64,000 bases of DNA, taken from Streptomyces roseolus (lineage in GTDB: Bacteria > Actinomycetota > Actinomycetes > Streptomycetales > Streptomycetaceae). A program made the translations under genes and the position numbers. The notes under the pieces were generated by a model. It had not been told where the DNA came from, made no database searches, and saw only the letters and a program-made list of their open reading frames with translations. Shown here one piece after another: positions 53,034 through 62,448 of the stretch (the first letter of the stretch is position 1; each line of letters opens with the position of its first letter). The stretch is taken from the NCBI RefSeq assembly GCF_014649855.1, contig NZ_BMTV01000005.1, forward strand, positions 17,248 to 81,247, read 5' to 3'.

Positions 53034-53780
53034 TCAGGCCGCGTGGCCGCCGTCCACCGAAAGTTCGGCGCCCGTGACGTAGCGGGTCTCCGGGCCCGCC
53101 AGGTAGGCGACGGCGGCGGCGATCTCGTCCGGGGTGCCGAAGCGGCCCACGGCCGTCAGGGCCGTCTGGCCGGCCGCGTACGGGCCGTCCGCCGGGTTGA
53201 GGTCGGTGTCGACCGGACCCGGGTGGACGAGGTTCGCGGTGATGCCGCGGGCGCCCAGTTCCCGGGCCAGGGCCCGGTTCAGGCCCACCAGGGCCGACTT
53301 GCTCAGGGTGTACAGCGTGCCGCCGGGGCCGGCGACCCGCTGGGTCATGCAGGTGCCGATCGTGATGATGCGGCCGCCGTCCGGGAGGCGTTCCGCCGCC
53401 GCCTGGGAGGCGAGGAAGGTCGCCCGGACGTTCACCGCGAGCACCCGGTCGACGTCCGCGAGCGTCAGCTCGGCCAGCGGGCCGAGGACGCCGACGCCGA
53501 CGTTGTTCACGAGGACGTCCAGGCGGCCGAGGCCGTCCGCCGCCCGGTGCACCGCCCCCGCCGCGTCCCCCGGGTCCGCCGCGTCGGCGCGCAGCGGCAG
53601 CGCCCGGCGGCCGGTCGCCTCGATGCGGGCCGCGACCTCCTCCGCCGCCGCCTCGTCCCGTACGTAGGTGAAGGCCACGTCCGCGCCCTCCCGGGCGAGC
53701 CGGACCGCCGTCGCCGCGCCGATCCCGCGGCTGCCGCCCGTCACCAGTGCCGCCGTCCCGTCCATCCTCGTCGTGGACAT
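53034..53780 (-). CDS. Short-chain dehydrogenase/reductase
   Basis: 248 residues from ATG 53780 (GAGGAGG upstream). Classical SDR: TGGSRGIG cofactor motif (residues 14-21), NNVGVGVLG, catalytic Ser in TIGTCMTQ region, YTLSKSALVGL with Tyr-x3-Lys (here Y-T-L-S-K, near residue 152), and the C-terminal YVTGAELSVDGGHAA. The Arg/Arg after the first Gly motif suits NADP(H). Members of this 3-ketoacyl reductase-like group act on many carbonyls. Starts 186 bp from the divergent RibD-like gene. Confidence 0.9.
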   Translation of the reverse strand: MSTTRMDGTAALVTGGSRGIGAATAVRLAREGADVAFTYVRDEAAAEEVAARIEATGRRALPLRADAADPGDAAGAVHRAADGLGRLDVLVNNVGVGVLGPLAELTLADVDRVLAVNVRATFLASQAAAERLPDGGRIITIGTCMTQRVAGPGGTLYTLSKSALVGLNRALARELGARGITANLVHPGPVDTDLNPADGPYAAGQTALTAVGRFGTPDEIAAAVAYLAGPETRYVTGAELSVDGGHAA

Positions 53781-53965
53781 CGTTCCGTCGCCTCCTCGAT
53801 CGTCACAACCGGTTGCGGACTCAAGGAAACCCGGGGCGGGACGCCCGCACCGGCGGCCATCGGACGCCGTCCTCGGCGGCGCGGCGCGGACCGATGAGTT
53901 TCGGATCCGCGCCCGGTCGATACGCATGGGGCACGACGTCCCCGCACTCCCGAAAGGCGACCGCC

Positions 53966-54577
53966 ATGGCCACTCTCAGCCTGACCCAGTTCCTCACCCT
54001 CGACGGCGTGTACCAGGCCCCCGGCGGCCCCGACGAGGACCGCAGCGGCGGCTTCGAGCACGGCGGCTGGTCCGTGCCCTTCGGCGACGAGACCTTCCTC
54101 CGCCGCATCGAGGAGATCTTCACCCGGCCCGCCGCCTTCCTCCTCGGCCGCCGCACCTACGACATCTTCGCCGGGTACTGGCCGAAGCACGACGACCCCG
54201 CCGACCCCGTCGCGAGCAGGCTCAACGCGCTGCCCAAGTACGTCGTCTCCACCACCCTCGACTCCGCCGACTGGAACGGCACGACCCTGCTGCGCGGCGA
54301 CGCCGTCGAGGAGGTGACCGCGCTGAAGGAGCGCCTCGACGGCGAGATCCAGATGCACGGCAGCGGGGGCCTCGCCCGCACCCTCCTCGCCCACGACCTC
54401 ATCGACACCCTCCACCTGCACGTCTTCCCCGTGGTCCTCGGCACCGGCTTCCGGCTCTTCGCCGAAGGCGCCCGGCCGACCGCCTTCCGGCTCACCGAGT
54501 CGACCGTCACCGGCAAGGGCGTCGCCCTCCACACGTACGAGCGCGCCGGCCGCCCCACGTACGGCAGTTACGCCTGA
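53966..54577 (+). CDS. RibD C-terminal/dihydrofolate-reductase-like protein
   Basis: 203 residues from ATG 53966 (GAAAGG upstream). DHFR-like fold of the RibD_C group: LTQFLTLDGVYQAPGGPDED at the start, FLLGRRTYDIFAGYWP (near residue 60), LNALPKYVVSTTLDSADWNGTTLLRGD, IQMHGSGGLARTLLAHDLIDTLHLHVFPVVLGTGFRLF. These small NAD(P)H-binding reductases are common in Streptomyces, usually uncharacterised, and do not replace FolA. Divergent from the SDR gene. Confidence 0.88.
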   Translation: MATLSLTQFLTLDGVYQAPGGPDEDRSGGFEHGGWSVPFGDETFLRRIEEIFTRPAAFLLGRRTYDIFAGYWPKHDDPADPVASRLNALPKYVVSTTLDSADWNGTTLLRGDAVEEVTALKERLDGEIQMHGSGGLARTLLAHDLIDTLHLHVFPVVLGTGFRLFAEGARPTAFRLTESTVTGKGVALHTYERAGRPTYGSYA

Positions 54578-54692
54578 GGAGGGGGAGGGAGAAAGATGTA
54601 GTCACCACGGGCGGTGCCGGGTACGGTGAGCCTCCCGTGTGCGAGCCGCCGACGTCTCCACCCCTTCGGAAGAGTGGGAGACCCGGTCCGAC

Positions 54693-55628
54693 ATGGCCGC
54701 TCCGTCCGCCCCGGCGCCCGCCGTCACCGTCCCCTTCGGGACCCGCCGCGCCTGGCTCACCGACCTGCCGCTGCTGCTCGTCGCCGTCTTCTGGGGCGGC
54801 AGCTACCTCGCGGCCAAGGGCATCACCACGAGCCACACCGTCGTCGCCGTCCTCGTACTGCGCTTCGCGCTCGTCGTGCCCGTCCTCGTCGCCGCCGGGT
54901 GGAAGGGCCTGCGGGCGCTCACCGGCGCGCAGTGGCGAGGGGCCGGGCTGCTCGGGCTGATCCTCGCCGGGATCTTCCTCCTGGAGACGTACGGCGTCGT
55001 CCACACCTCCGCCACCAACGCGGGACTGATCATCAGCCTCACCATGATCCTCACCCCGCTCGCCGAGGCCGCCGTCACCCGGACGGCGCCGTCGCGGGGC
55101 TTCCTCGGCGCCGCCGCCCTCTCCGTCGGCGGCGTCGTGCTGCTCACCCAGGGCGCCGGGTTCACCGCGCCGTCCACCGGCGACCTGCTGATCCTCCTGG
55201 CGGCCCTCGCCAGGACCGTGCACGTCCTCGCCATGGCCAGGACGAAGGCCGTGAAGTCGGCGGACCCGCTCTCCCTGACCACCGTGCAGCTCGGCACCGC
55301 CGTGCTCGTCTTCGCCGTGCTCTCCGCCCTCGGGGGCGGGACGACCCCGTGGGCCGCCGCGCTCGACTTCGGGCCCCGCGAGTGGGCCGGGCTCGTCTTC
55401 CTCTCCGTCTTCTGCACGCTCTTCGCCTTCTTCGTGCAGATGTGGGCCGTCCGCCGCACCTCCGCGTCCCGGGTCAGCCTGCTGCTCGGCACCGAGCCGC
55501 TGTGGGCCGCGCTCGCCGGCATCGCCCTGGCCGGCGACCGGCCCGGCGCCCTCGGCCTGGCCGGCGCGGTGCTGGTGCTCGCGGGCACCGCCTGGGGGCG
55601 CCGCAGCGCCGACACGACCGCCCCCTAG
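54693..55628 (+). CDS. EamA/DMT-family transporter
   Basis: 311 residues from ATG 54693; GTG 54639 is open but less likely. Ten membrane segments in two EamA repeats (about 20-150 and 165-300), with typical blocks FWGGSYLAAKGITTSHTVVAVLVLRFALVVPV and AFFVQMWAVRRTSASRVSLLLGTEPLWAALAGI. Drug/metabolite transporters of this type export amino acids or other small metabolites; substrate unknown. Stand-alone, convergent with a small membrane protein gene. Confidence 0.9.
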   Translation: MAAPSAPAPAVTVPFGTRRAWLTDLPLLLVAVFWGGSYLAAKGITTSHTVVAVLVLRFALVVPVLVAAGWKGLRALTGAQWRGAGLLGLILAGIFLLETYGVVHTSATNAGLIISLTMILTPLAEAAVTRTAPSRGFLGAAALSVGGVVLLTQGAGFTAPSTGDLLILLAALARTVHVLAMARTKAVKSADPLSLTTVQLGTAVLVFAVLSALGGGTTPWAAALDFGPREWAGLVFLSVFCTLFAFFVQMWAVRRTSASRVSLLLGTEPLWAALAGIALAGDRPGALGLAGAVLVLAGTAWGRRSADTTAP

Positions 55629-55668
55629 GCGTCGGCGCCGCGGCGCCCGCCCCCGCCCCGCGGCCGGC

Positions 55669-55893
55669 TCAGCCCTTCCGCTCCACCCGGTCCGAGGCGA
55701 TCATCACGACCAGGCCGAGGGCGGCGACCACCAGGTTCGCGAAGACCTCCCGGCCCTCCAGGAACCACACGTTCTCGGTGAGGAAACGGGTCGCGCCCAT
55801 GAACGAGAACCAGCCGTCCGTCAGCTCGCGCACCACCCCGCAGACCCCGAACACCGTGAGCAGGAAACCGGCCACCTCGAGAAATCGCTTCAT
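55669..55893 (-). CDS. Small two-span membrane protein
   Basis: 74 residues from ATG 55893. Two hydrophobic helices (FLEVAGFLLTVFGVCGVV and FANLVVAALGLVVMIA) flank a short loop containing DGWFSFMGATRFLTENVWFLEGRE. No known family. No clear ribosome site. Divergent from the histidine kinase at 56038 (144 bp), though nothing ties them functionally. Confidence 0.6.
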   Translation of the reverse strand: MKRFLEVAGFLLTVFGVCGVVRELTDGWFSFMGATRFLTENVWFLEGREVFANLVVAALGLVVMIASDRVERKG

Positions 55894-56025
55894 ACGGCGA
55901 TCATGGGCGCGTCCGGCGGCCCGCCGCGTCGGCCGCCGGTCCACCGCCGTGCGACCGAAGTATCGATCCGCGCGACTTCGGTAGCGGCCGGGCGGCGCGG
56001 ACCGGTGCGGCGGGCCCCGGCTGCG

Positions 56026-56031
56026 TACATT
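56026..56031 (+). promoter_or_regulatory. -10 of a probable leaderless promoter
   Basis: TACATT ends exactly 6 bases before ATG 56038 with no ribosome site. The same hexamer serves gcl at 18531. Confidence 0.5.
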
Positions 56032-56037
56032 GCGGAC

Positions 56038-57249
56038 ATGACGCGAACGGACCGGCAGCGCTGGCTGCTCCCCTCCCACCTGGTCCAGCCGGGCGGGGCC
56101 GGGGGCGCCCGGCCCCGCCGTACCGTCCGCGACTGGGTCGTGGACGTCCTGGTCTTCCTGCTCGCCGCCCTCTTCGGCCTCGTCGCCATCGACGCCGGCG
56201 CCCGCTACGACAGCGACGCCGTGAACCTCACGGACCAGATCGTCGGCGCCCTCGCCTGCTGCTCGCTCTGGCTGCGCCGCCGGTGGCCGGTGGCGCTCGC
56301 CGCCGTCCTCGCGGTCGTCGGCGCGCTCGTCCCGGCCGCCGCCGGAGCCATGCTCGCGAGCCTCTTCAGCGTCGCCGTCCGCCGCCCCTTCCGGGACCTC
56401 GCCTGGACCGTCGCGCTCGCCCTCGCCGGGGCCGTCGTCACCGTCTTCGTCCGGCCCGACCCCGAGACCGGCCGGCTCCTCGGGATCGTCCTCGGCGTCG
56501 CCCTCACCCTCCTCGTCGTCGCCTGGGGCATGCTCGTGCGGGCCCGCCGCCAGCTCGTCGAGGCCCTGCGCGAGCGCGCCGAGCGCGCCGAGGCCGAGGC
56601 CGAGCTGCGGGCCGCGCAGGCCCAGCGGCTCGCCCGCGAGGCCATCGCCCGCGAGATGCACGACGTCCTCGCCCACCGGCTCACCCTGCTCAGCGTCCAC
56701 GCCGGCGCCCTGGAGTTCCGCCCCGACGCCCCGCCGGAGCAGATCGCCCGCGCCGCCGGCGTCATCCGTGACAGCGCCCACGACGCCCTCCAGGACCTGC
56801 GCGAGATCATCGGCGTCCTGCGCGCCCCCGGCGAGGACGGCGGCGGCGACCGGCCGCAGCCCACCCTCGCCACCCTCGGAGAGCTCGTCGACGAGTCCCG
56901 CGCGGCCGGGATGCGGGTCGTCCTCGACTCCACCGTCCACGACCCCGACGCCGTGCCCGCCGCCACCGGCCGCACCGTCTACCGCATCGCCCAGGAAGGC
57001 CTCACCAACGCCCGCAAGCACGCCCCCGGCACCGAGGTCACCGTCACCCTGAGCGGCCGGCCCGGCGACGGGCTCACCGTCGAGGTCCGCAACCCCGCCC
57101 CCGCCGGAACCGTCCCGGACGTCCCCGGCTCGGGGCAGGGCCTCATCGGCCTCTCCGAGCGGGCCGCGCTCGCCGGCGGCCGCCTCGACCACGGCCCCGC
57201 CCCCGGCGGCGGCTTCGCCCTCACCGCCTGGCTACCGTGGCCCCCATGA
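56038..57249 (+). CDS. NarL-type sensor histidine kinase
   Basis: 403 residues. About six membrane spans in residues 35-175, then a coiled helix (RRQLVEALRERAERAEAEAELRAAQAQRLAREAIAREMHDVLAHRLTLLSVHAGALEF) bearing the HisKA_3 phospho-His in REMHDVLAHRL (near residue 206). The ATPase domain has YRIAQEGLTNARKHAPG and GQGLIGLSERAALAGGRLDHG; the usual DxGxG loop is weakened (VEVRNPAPAG), as in DesK-like Streptomyces kinases. Overlaps the regulator gene as ATGA. Signal unknown. Confidence 0.92.
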   Translation: MTRTDRQRWLLPSHLVQPGGAGGARPRRTVRDWVVDVLVFLLAALFGLVAIDAGARYDSDAVNLTDQIVGALACCSLWLRRRWPVALAAVLAVVGALVPAAAGAMLASLFSVAVRRPFRDLAWTVALALAGAVVTVFVRPDPETGRLLGIVLGVALTLLVVAWGMLVRARRQLVEALRERAERAEAEAELRAAQAQRLAREAIAREMHDVLAHRLTLLSVHAGALEFRPDAPPEQIARAAGVIRDSAHDALQDLREIIGVLRAPGEDGGGDRPQPTLATLGELVDESRAAGMRVVLDSTVHDPDAVPAATGRTVYRIAQEGLTNARKHAPGTEVTVTLSGRPGDGLTVEVRNPAPAGTVPDVPGSGQGLIGLSERAALAGGRLDHGPAPGGGFALTAWLPWPP

Positions 57250-57932
57250 CCATCCGGCTGCTCCTCGTCGACGACGACCCCCTGGTCCGCGCGGGCCTCA
57301 CCCTGATGCTCGGCGGCGCCCGGGGCATCGAGATCGTCGGCGAGGGCTCCGACGGCGGCGAGGTCCCCGACCTCGTCGCCCGGCTCGCCCCCGACGTCGT
57401 CCTCATGGACATCCGCATGCCACGCGTCGACGGGCTCACCGCCACCGAACGGCTCCGTGCCCGCCCAGGCGCCCCCGAGGTGATCGTCCTGACCACCTTC
57501 CACGCCGACGAGCACGTGCTGCGCGCCCTGCGGGCCGGCGCCGCCGGCTTCGTCCTCAAGGACACCGCGCCCGCCGAGATCGCCGACGCCGTCCTCCGGG
57601 TCGCCGCCGGCGACCCCGTCCTCTCCCCGGCCGTCACCCGCCGGCTCATGAGCCACGTCGCCGGCGCGCCCGAGGCCCGGCCCCGGCGCGACACCGCCGC
57701 CGCGCGGCTCGCCGGGCTCGCCGACCGCGAGCGGGAGGTCGCCGTCGCCGTCGGACGCGGCGCCTCCAACGCGGAGATCGCCGACCGGCTGTACATGAGC
57801 GTCCCCACGGTGAAGACGTACGTCTCCCGGCTGCTCGCCAAGCTCGGGCTCAACAACCGGGTCCAGATCGCCCTGCTGGTCCACGACGCCGGTCTCCTCG
57901 ATCACGACCCGCCGGGAAGTACCGGCGAGTAG
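57246..57932 (+). CDS. NarL/LuxR response regulator
   Basis: 228 residues. Receiver with DDD near residue 10, phospho-acceptor in PDVVLMDIRMPRVDGLTAT (near residue 54), T in VIVLTTFHADE and K in GFVLKDTAPAEIA. The C-terminal LuxR HTH reads LADREREVAVAVGRGASNAEIADRLYMSVPTVKTYVSRLLAKLGLNNRVQIA. Partner of the kinase at 56038. No obvious adjacent target; the pair is followed by a thioesterase gene 10 bp away that may be co-transcribed. Confidence 0.93.
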   Translation: MTIRLLLVDDDPLVRAGLTLMLGGARGIEIVGEGSDGGEVPDLVARLAPDVVLMDIRMPRVDGLTATERLRARPGAPEVIVLTTFHADEHVLRALRAGAAGFVLKDTAPAEIADAVLRVAAGDPVLSPAVTRRLMSHVAGAPEARPRRDTAAARLAGLADREREVAVAVGRGASNAEIADRLYMSVPTVKTYVSRLLAKLGLNNRVQIALLVHDAGLLDHDPPGSTGE

Positions 57933-57942
57933 GGTGACGCGC

Positions 57943-58359
57943 GTGACCGACACCGACGCCCTGTCCCTGGCGCGTGACGTCCTCCGCGCCCAGCCGTTCA
58001 GCCGCCTCGTCGGCGCCGAGGTCCGCGCCTTCGGCGACGGCGGCGCCACCCTGGAACTGCCGATCCGCGAGGACCTGCGCCAGCAGAACGGCTACGTCCA
58101 CGGCGGAGTCCTCTCCTACGCCGCCGACAACGCGATCACCTTCGCCGCCGGCACCGTGCTCGGCCCGTCCGTCCTCACCGCCGGCTACTCCATCGACTAC
58201 GTCCGTCCCGCCACCGGCGTCACCCTCCGCGCCCGCGCCGAGGTCCTCCACTCCGGCCGCCGCCAGGCCGTCGTCCGCTGCGAACTCCTCGCCGTCGACG
58301 GGGAGGGCGGCGAAACCCTCTGCGCCCTCGCCCAGGGCACCGTCCGCACCGTCGGCTGA
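57943..58359 (+). CDS. PaaI-family hotdog thioesterase
   Basis: 138 residues from GTG 57943 (AGGGTGA upstream; GTG 57934 possible). A hotdog fold with the PaaI/4HBT signature NGYVHGGVLSYAADNAITFAAGTVL (near residues 48-73), then TAGYSIDYVRPATGVTLRARAEVLHSGRRQAVVRCELLA. It hydrolyses acyl-CoA esters; PaaI types act on aromatic or hydroxylated acyl-CoA. Follows the two-component pair by 10 bp; convergent with the Gfo/Idh gene, 4 bp apart. Confidence 0.88.
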   Translation: MTDTDALSLARDVLRAQPFSRLVGAEVRAFGDGGATLELPIREDLRQQNGYVHGGVLSYAADNAITFAAGTVLGPSVLTAGYSIDYVRPATGVTLRARAEVLHSGRRQAVVRCELLAVDGEGGETLCALAQGTVRTVG

Positions 58360-58363
58360 CCCC

Positions 58364-59356
58364 TCAGCCCGCCACGGTCACCGGGCGGCGCTCCCGCCGG
58401 GACCGCTCGCAGGCCTCCGCGACCCGCAGCGCGGCCAGCGCCTCGTGCCCGTCGCACGGGTTCGGGGTCTCGCCGCGCACCAGGCGCACGAAGGCGTCCA
58501 GCTCCGCCTCGTACGCCGGGGCGAAGCGCTCCAGGAAGCCGGGCCACGGCTTGGGCGGGGGCGCGGGGGAGTGGGGTTCGAGCGAGGTGAGCGGGGTGCG
58601 CTCGTCGAGGCCGACCGCCAGCTGGTCGAGCTCGCCCGCCAGCTCCATCCGCACGTCGTACCCGGCGCCGTTGCAGCGGGTCGCCGTCGCCGTCACCAGC
58701 GTGCCGTCGTCCAGGGTCAGCAGCGCGGCGGCCGTGTCCACGTCACCGGCCTCGCGGAACATCGCGGGGCCCGCGTCCGCGCCGCGCGCGTACGCCTCCA
58801 CGACCTCCCGGCCGGTCACCCAGCGGACCATGTCGATGTCGTGGATCATGCAGTCCCGGAAGAGGCCGCCGGAGAGCGGCAGATACGCGGCGGGCGGCGG
58901 CTCCGGGTCCGAGCTGACCGTCCGCACCGTGTGCAGCCGCCCGAGGAGCCCCGCGCGGACGGCCTCCCGGGCGGCCCGGTAGCCCGCGTCGAAGCGCCGC
59001 ATGAAGCCGAGCTGGAGCTCGGTGCCGGCCTCCGCGACGGCCGCGAGCGCGGCCAGCGTGCCCGGCACGTCCAGGGCGATCGGCTTCTCGCAGAAGACCG
59101 GCAGCCCGGCCCGCGCCGCCCGGGCGATCAGCTCCGCGTGCGCGGCCGTCGCCGAGGCGATCACCACCGCGTCCACGCCGGCGCCGAGCAGCGCCGCCAC
59201 GTCGGGCGCGGCCTCGGCGTCCACGGCCGCGGCCACCGCCCGGGCCCGCGCCGCCTCGGCGTCGGTGACCACCAGCGAGCCGACCTCCGGATGCCGGGCG
59301 AGCGCCCCCGCGTGGAAGCTCCCGATCCGGCCCGTACCGATCAGTCCGATGCGCAT
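58364..59356 (-). CDS. Gfo/Idh/MocA dehydrogenase (inositol 2-dehydrogenase-like)
   Basis: 330 residues from ATG 59356. Rossmann GLIGTGRIGSFHAGALARHPEV, then FCEKPIALDVPGTLAAL (the EKP motif with catalytic Lys, near residue 92), FMRRFDAGYRAAREAV and DCMIHDIDMVRWVTGREV with the HD-x-D catalytic pair (near 170). This is closest to inositol 2-dehydrogenase (IolG). Divergent from the sugar ABC importer, so likely works on the imported sugar or cyclitol. On the minus strand TTGACA (complement 59387-59392) and CACGGT 6 bases before the ATG suggest a leaderless promoter. Confidence 0.85.
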   Translation of the reverse strand: MRIGLIGTGRIGSFHAGALARHPEVGSLVVTDAEAARARAVAAAVDAEAAPDVAALLGAGVDAVVIASATAAHAELIARAARAGLPVFCEKPIALDVPGTLAALAAVAEAGTELQLGFMRRFDAGYRAAREAVRAGLLGRLHTVRTVSSDPEPPPAAYLPLSGGLFRDCMIHDIDMVRWVTGREVVEAYARGADAGPAMFREAGDVDTAAALLTLDDGTLVTATATRCNGAGYDVRMELAGELDQLAVGLDERTPLTSLEPHSPAPPPKPWPGFLERFAPAYEAELDAFVRLVRGETPNPCDGHEALAALRVAEACERSRRERRPVTVAG

Positions 59357-59517
59357 GGCCCCACCGTGAGCCGCCCCGCCGGGCGGTGTCAAGGCGGTCC
59401 CGCCACCCGCCCGCACGTAGGCCGCGCGGGCGCGGGGTAGGCCCCCTGGCGAACCGTGGCACCCGCATGACCGATACTGCAATGCACGCAGAAGGACACA
59501 AAGGAGGGCACGGCCTC

Positions 59518-60537
59518 GTGACCAGGCTTCGGACAGGAGGGGTACGCGCCGCGATCGGCGCCGTGCTCGCACTCGCGCTCACGGGAGCGCTCGCCGGGTG
59601 CAGCAGCACGGGCGGCAAGCGGGCGGAGGACGCCCGCAAGGCGGCCGCGGCCCAGGGCCGGGCGGCCGTGGACACCCCTCGCTGGACCTTCGCGATGGTG
59701 ACCCACTCGGGCGACGGGGACACCTTCTGGGACATCGTCCAGAACGGCGCCGAGCAGGCCGCCGCCAAGGACAACGTCAACTTCCTGTACGCCCACGACG
59801 CCGAGGCGCAGCAGCAGGCGCAGCTGATCGACTCGTACGTCGCCAAGGGCGTCGACGGGCTGATCGTCACCCTCGCCAAGCCCGACGCCATGAAGGCCTC
59901 CGTGGAGAAGGCCGTCAAGGCCGGCATCCCGGTGATCACCGTGAACTCCGGCGCCGAGCAGTCCAAGGCCTTCGGCGCCCTCACCCACATCGGCCAGGAC
60001 GAGACCGTCGCCGGCCGGGCCGTCGGCGAGGAACTGAGCGAGCGGGGGAGGAAGAAGGCCCTCTGCGTCCTGCACGAACAGGGCAACGTCGGCCACGAGC
60101 AGCGCTGTGCCGGCGCGAAGGAGACCTTCGACGGCGAGCTGGTCGACCTCTACGTCGACGGCACCAACATGCCCGACGTGAAGGCGTCCATCGAGGCCAA
60201 GCTCCAGTCCGACAAGGACGTCGACGCCGTCGTCACCCTCGGCGCCCCCTTCGCCGACGCCGCCGTCCAGGCCGCGAGGAGCGCCGGCAGCAAGGCCGAG
60301 ATCGACACCTTCGACCTCAACGCCAAGGTCGCCGCCGGCCTGGAGGCCGGCACCCTCGGCTTCGCCGTCGACCAGCAGCCCTACCTCCAGGGCTACGAGG
60401 CCGTCGACCTGCTCTGGCTGTACCGCTACAACGCCGACGTCCTCGGCGGCGGCGAGCCCGTCCTCACCGGACCGCAGATCGTCACCAAGGACCAGGCCGG
60501 GGAGCTGAAGCGGTACGCGGAGCGGGGGACCCGATGA
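59518..60537 (+). CDS. Sugar ABC transporter substrate-binding lipoprotein
   Basis: 339 residues from GTG 59518, chosen because AAGGAGG lies about 10 bases upstream; ATG 59467 and 59482 are open but would add a polar N-terminus before the signal. Lipobox LAGC with Cys28. Peripla_BP_4 (ribose/xylose/inositol type) fold: [76 protein letters not shown], and [22 protein letters not shown]. Captures a monosaccharide or cyclitol for the permease at 60534 (ATGA overlap). Confidence 0.9.
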   Translation: MTRLRTGGVRAAIGAVLALALTGALAGCSSTGGKRAEDARKAAAAQGRAAVDTPRWTFAMVTHSGDGDTFWDIVQNGAEQAAAKDNVNFLYAHDAEAQQQAQLIDSYVAKGVDGLIVTLAKPDAMKASVEKAVKAGIPVITVNSGAEQSKAFGALTHIGQDETVAGRAVGEELSERGRKKALCVLHEQGNVGHEQRCAGAKETFDGELVDLYVDGTNMPDVKASIEAKLQSDKDVDAVVTLGAPFADAAVQAARSAGSKAEIDTFDLNAKVAAGLEAGTLGFAVDQQPYLQGYEAVDLLWLYRYNADVLGGGEPVLTGPQIVTKDQAGELKRYAERGTR

Positions 60538-61598
60538 GCGCCACCGCGCCCCCGTCCGCACCGGGCGAAGGCCTCGACCACGTCGACGAACGCCTGCTGC
60601 GCACCACCCCGCTGAAGAAGCTCCTCGCCCGCCCCGAGCTGGGCTCGGTCGTCGGCGCCGTCGCCGTCTTCGTCTTCTTCGCGGTCGCCGCCGACAGCTT
60701 CCTGCGGCCCTCCAGCCTCGGCACCGTCCTGTACGCGGCCTCGACCCTCGGCATCATGGCCGTGCCGGTCGCCCTGCTGATGATCGGCGGCGAGTTCGAC
60801 CTCTCCGCCGGCGTCCTGGTCACCAGCTCCGCGCTGGTCTCCTCGATGTTCAGCTACCAGATGACCGCGAACGTCTGGGTCGGCGTCGGCGTCTCGCTGG
60901 TCGTCACCCTGGCCGTCGGCGCCTTCAACGGCTTCATGCTGACCCGCACGAGACTGCCCAGCTTCATCATCACGCTCGGCACCTTCCTCATGCTCACGGG
61001 CCTGAACCTGGGCCTCACCAAGCTGATCGCCGGCACCGTCTCCACCAAGTCGATCGCCGACATGGAGGGCTTCCCCTCCGCCCGCTCCGTCTTCGCCTCG
61101 ACCCTCACCGTCGGGAGCGTGGAGCTGAAGGTCACCATCCTGTGGTGGCTCGGCCTGGTGGCGGTCGCCACCTGGATCCTGCTCCGCACCCGCTTCGGCA
61201 ACTGGATCTTCGCGGTCGGCGGCGGCGCCGAAGCGGCCCGCGCGGTCGGCGTCCCGGTCCACCGGACCAAGATCGGCCTCTACCTGGGCGTCGCCTTCGG
61301 CGCCTGGATCGCCGGCCAGCACCTGCTCTTCTCCTTCGACGTCGTCCAGTCCGGCGAAGGCGTCGGCAACGAGCTGATCTACATCATCGCGGCCGTCATC
61401 GGCGGCTGTCTGATCACCGGCGGCTACGGCTCGGCCATCGGCTCCGCCGTCGGCGCCCTCATCTTCGGCATGACCAGCAAGGGCATCGTCTACGCCGAGT
61501 GGAACCCCGACTGGTTCAAGTTCTTCCTGGGCGCGATGCTGCTCCTCGCCACGCTCCTGAACGCCTGGATCCGCAAGCGCGTGGAGGCCACCAAGTGA
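60534..61598 (+). CDS. Sugar ABC transporter permease (RbsC-like)
   Basis: 354 residues, about ten spans, BPD_transp_2 family. Typical marks are [51 protein letters not shown] and [33 protein letters not shown] (the EAA-like loop contacting the ATPase). A 45-residue polar N-terminus precedes the first helix. Coupled on both sides by 4-bp overlaps. Confidence 0.92.
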   Translation: MSATAPPSAPGEGLDHVDERLLRTTPLKKLLARPELGSVVGAVAVFVFFAVAADSFLRPSSLGTVLYAASTLGIMAVPVALLMIGGEFDLSAGVLVTSSALVSSMFSYQMTANVWVGVGVSLVVTLAVGAFNGFMLTRTRLPSFIITLGTFLMLTGLNLGLTKLIAGTVSTKSIADMEGFPSARSVFASTLTVGSVELKVTILWWLGLVAVATWILLRTRFGNWIFAVGGGAEAARAVGVPVHRTKIGLYLGVAFGAWIAGQHLLFSFDVVQSGEGVGNELIYIIAAVIGGCLITGGYGSAIGSAVGALIFGMTSKGIVYAEWNPDWFKFFLGAMLLLATLLNAWIRKRVEATK

Positions 61599-62392
61599 CG
61601 GCACCGACGACGACCCCGCTGGTGGAGCTCGACGACGTCTCCAAGTACTACGGCAACGTCCGCGCCCTCGAAGGGGTCTCCCTGGAGGTCTCGGCCGGCG
61701 AGATCACCTGCGTCCTCGGCGACAACGGCGCCGGGAAGTCCACCCTCATCAAGATCGTCGCCGGGCTCCACCGGCACGACGCCGGCACCTTCCGCATCGA
61801 GGGCGAGGAGGTCGCCCTCGCCAGCCCGCGCGACGCCCTCGACCGGGGCATCGCCACCGTCTACCAGGACCTCGCCGTCGTCCCGCTGATGCCCGTCTGG
61901 CGGAACTTCTTCCTCGGCTCCGAGCCCACGAAGGGCAAGGGCCCCTTCAAGCGGCTCGACGTCGAGACGATGCGGACCACCACCCGCGAGGCGCTGCTCC
62001 GCATGGGCATCGACCTGCGCGACGTCGACCAGCCGATCGGCACCCTCTCCGGCGGCGAGCGCCAGTGCGTGGCCATCGCCCGCGCGGTCCACTTCGGCGC
62101 CAGGGTCCTCGTCCTCGACGAGCCGACCGCCGCCCTCGGCGTCAAGCAGTCCGGCGTCGTCCTCAAGTACGTCGCCGCCGCCCGCGACCAGGGCCTCGGC
62201 GTGGTCCTCATCACCCACAACCCCCACCACGCCTACCTCGTCGGCGACCGCTTCGTGCTGCTCAAGCGCGGCGTCACGGCCGCGAGCCACACCAAGGACT
62301 CGGTGACGCTCGACGAGTTGACCCGCCAGATGGCGGGCGGCAGCGAACTCGACGACCTCCGCCACGAGCTGGAGCGGCCCGCCGGACCGTGA
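61595..62392 (+). CDS. Sugar ABC transporter ATPase, single domain
   Basis: 265 residues from GTG 61595 (GTGA overlap). Walker [13 protein letters not shown] (near residue 40), Q-loop [22 protein letters not shown], signature [15 protein letters not shown] with Cys after the Q, Walker [14 protein letters not shown] and H-loop LITHNPHHA. Most RbsA/MglA-type importers have two fused ATPase domains; this one has one, as in FrcA-type fructose or inositol systems, so it presumably works as a homodimer. Confidence 0.92.
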   Translation: MTAPTTTPLVELDDVSKYYGNVRALEGVSLEVSAGEITCVLGDNGAGKSTLIKIVAGLHRHDAGTFRIEGEEVALASPRDALDRGIATVYQDLAVVPLMPVWRNFFLGSEPTKGKGPFKRLDVETMRTTTREALLRMGIDLRDVDQPIGTLSGGERQCVAIARAVHFGARVLVLDEPTAALGVKQSGVVLKYVAAARDQGLGVVLITHNPHHAYLVGDRFVLLKRGVTAASHTKDSVTLDELTRQMAGGSELDDLRHELERPAGP

Positions 62393-62448
62393 CCCGCCCC
62401 GGCCTTTCGTCACACGGACCCGACGTCCCTCCTGGCAGAATCGACCCG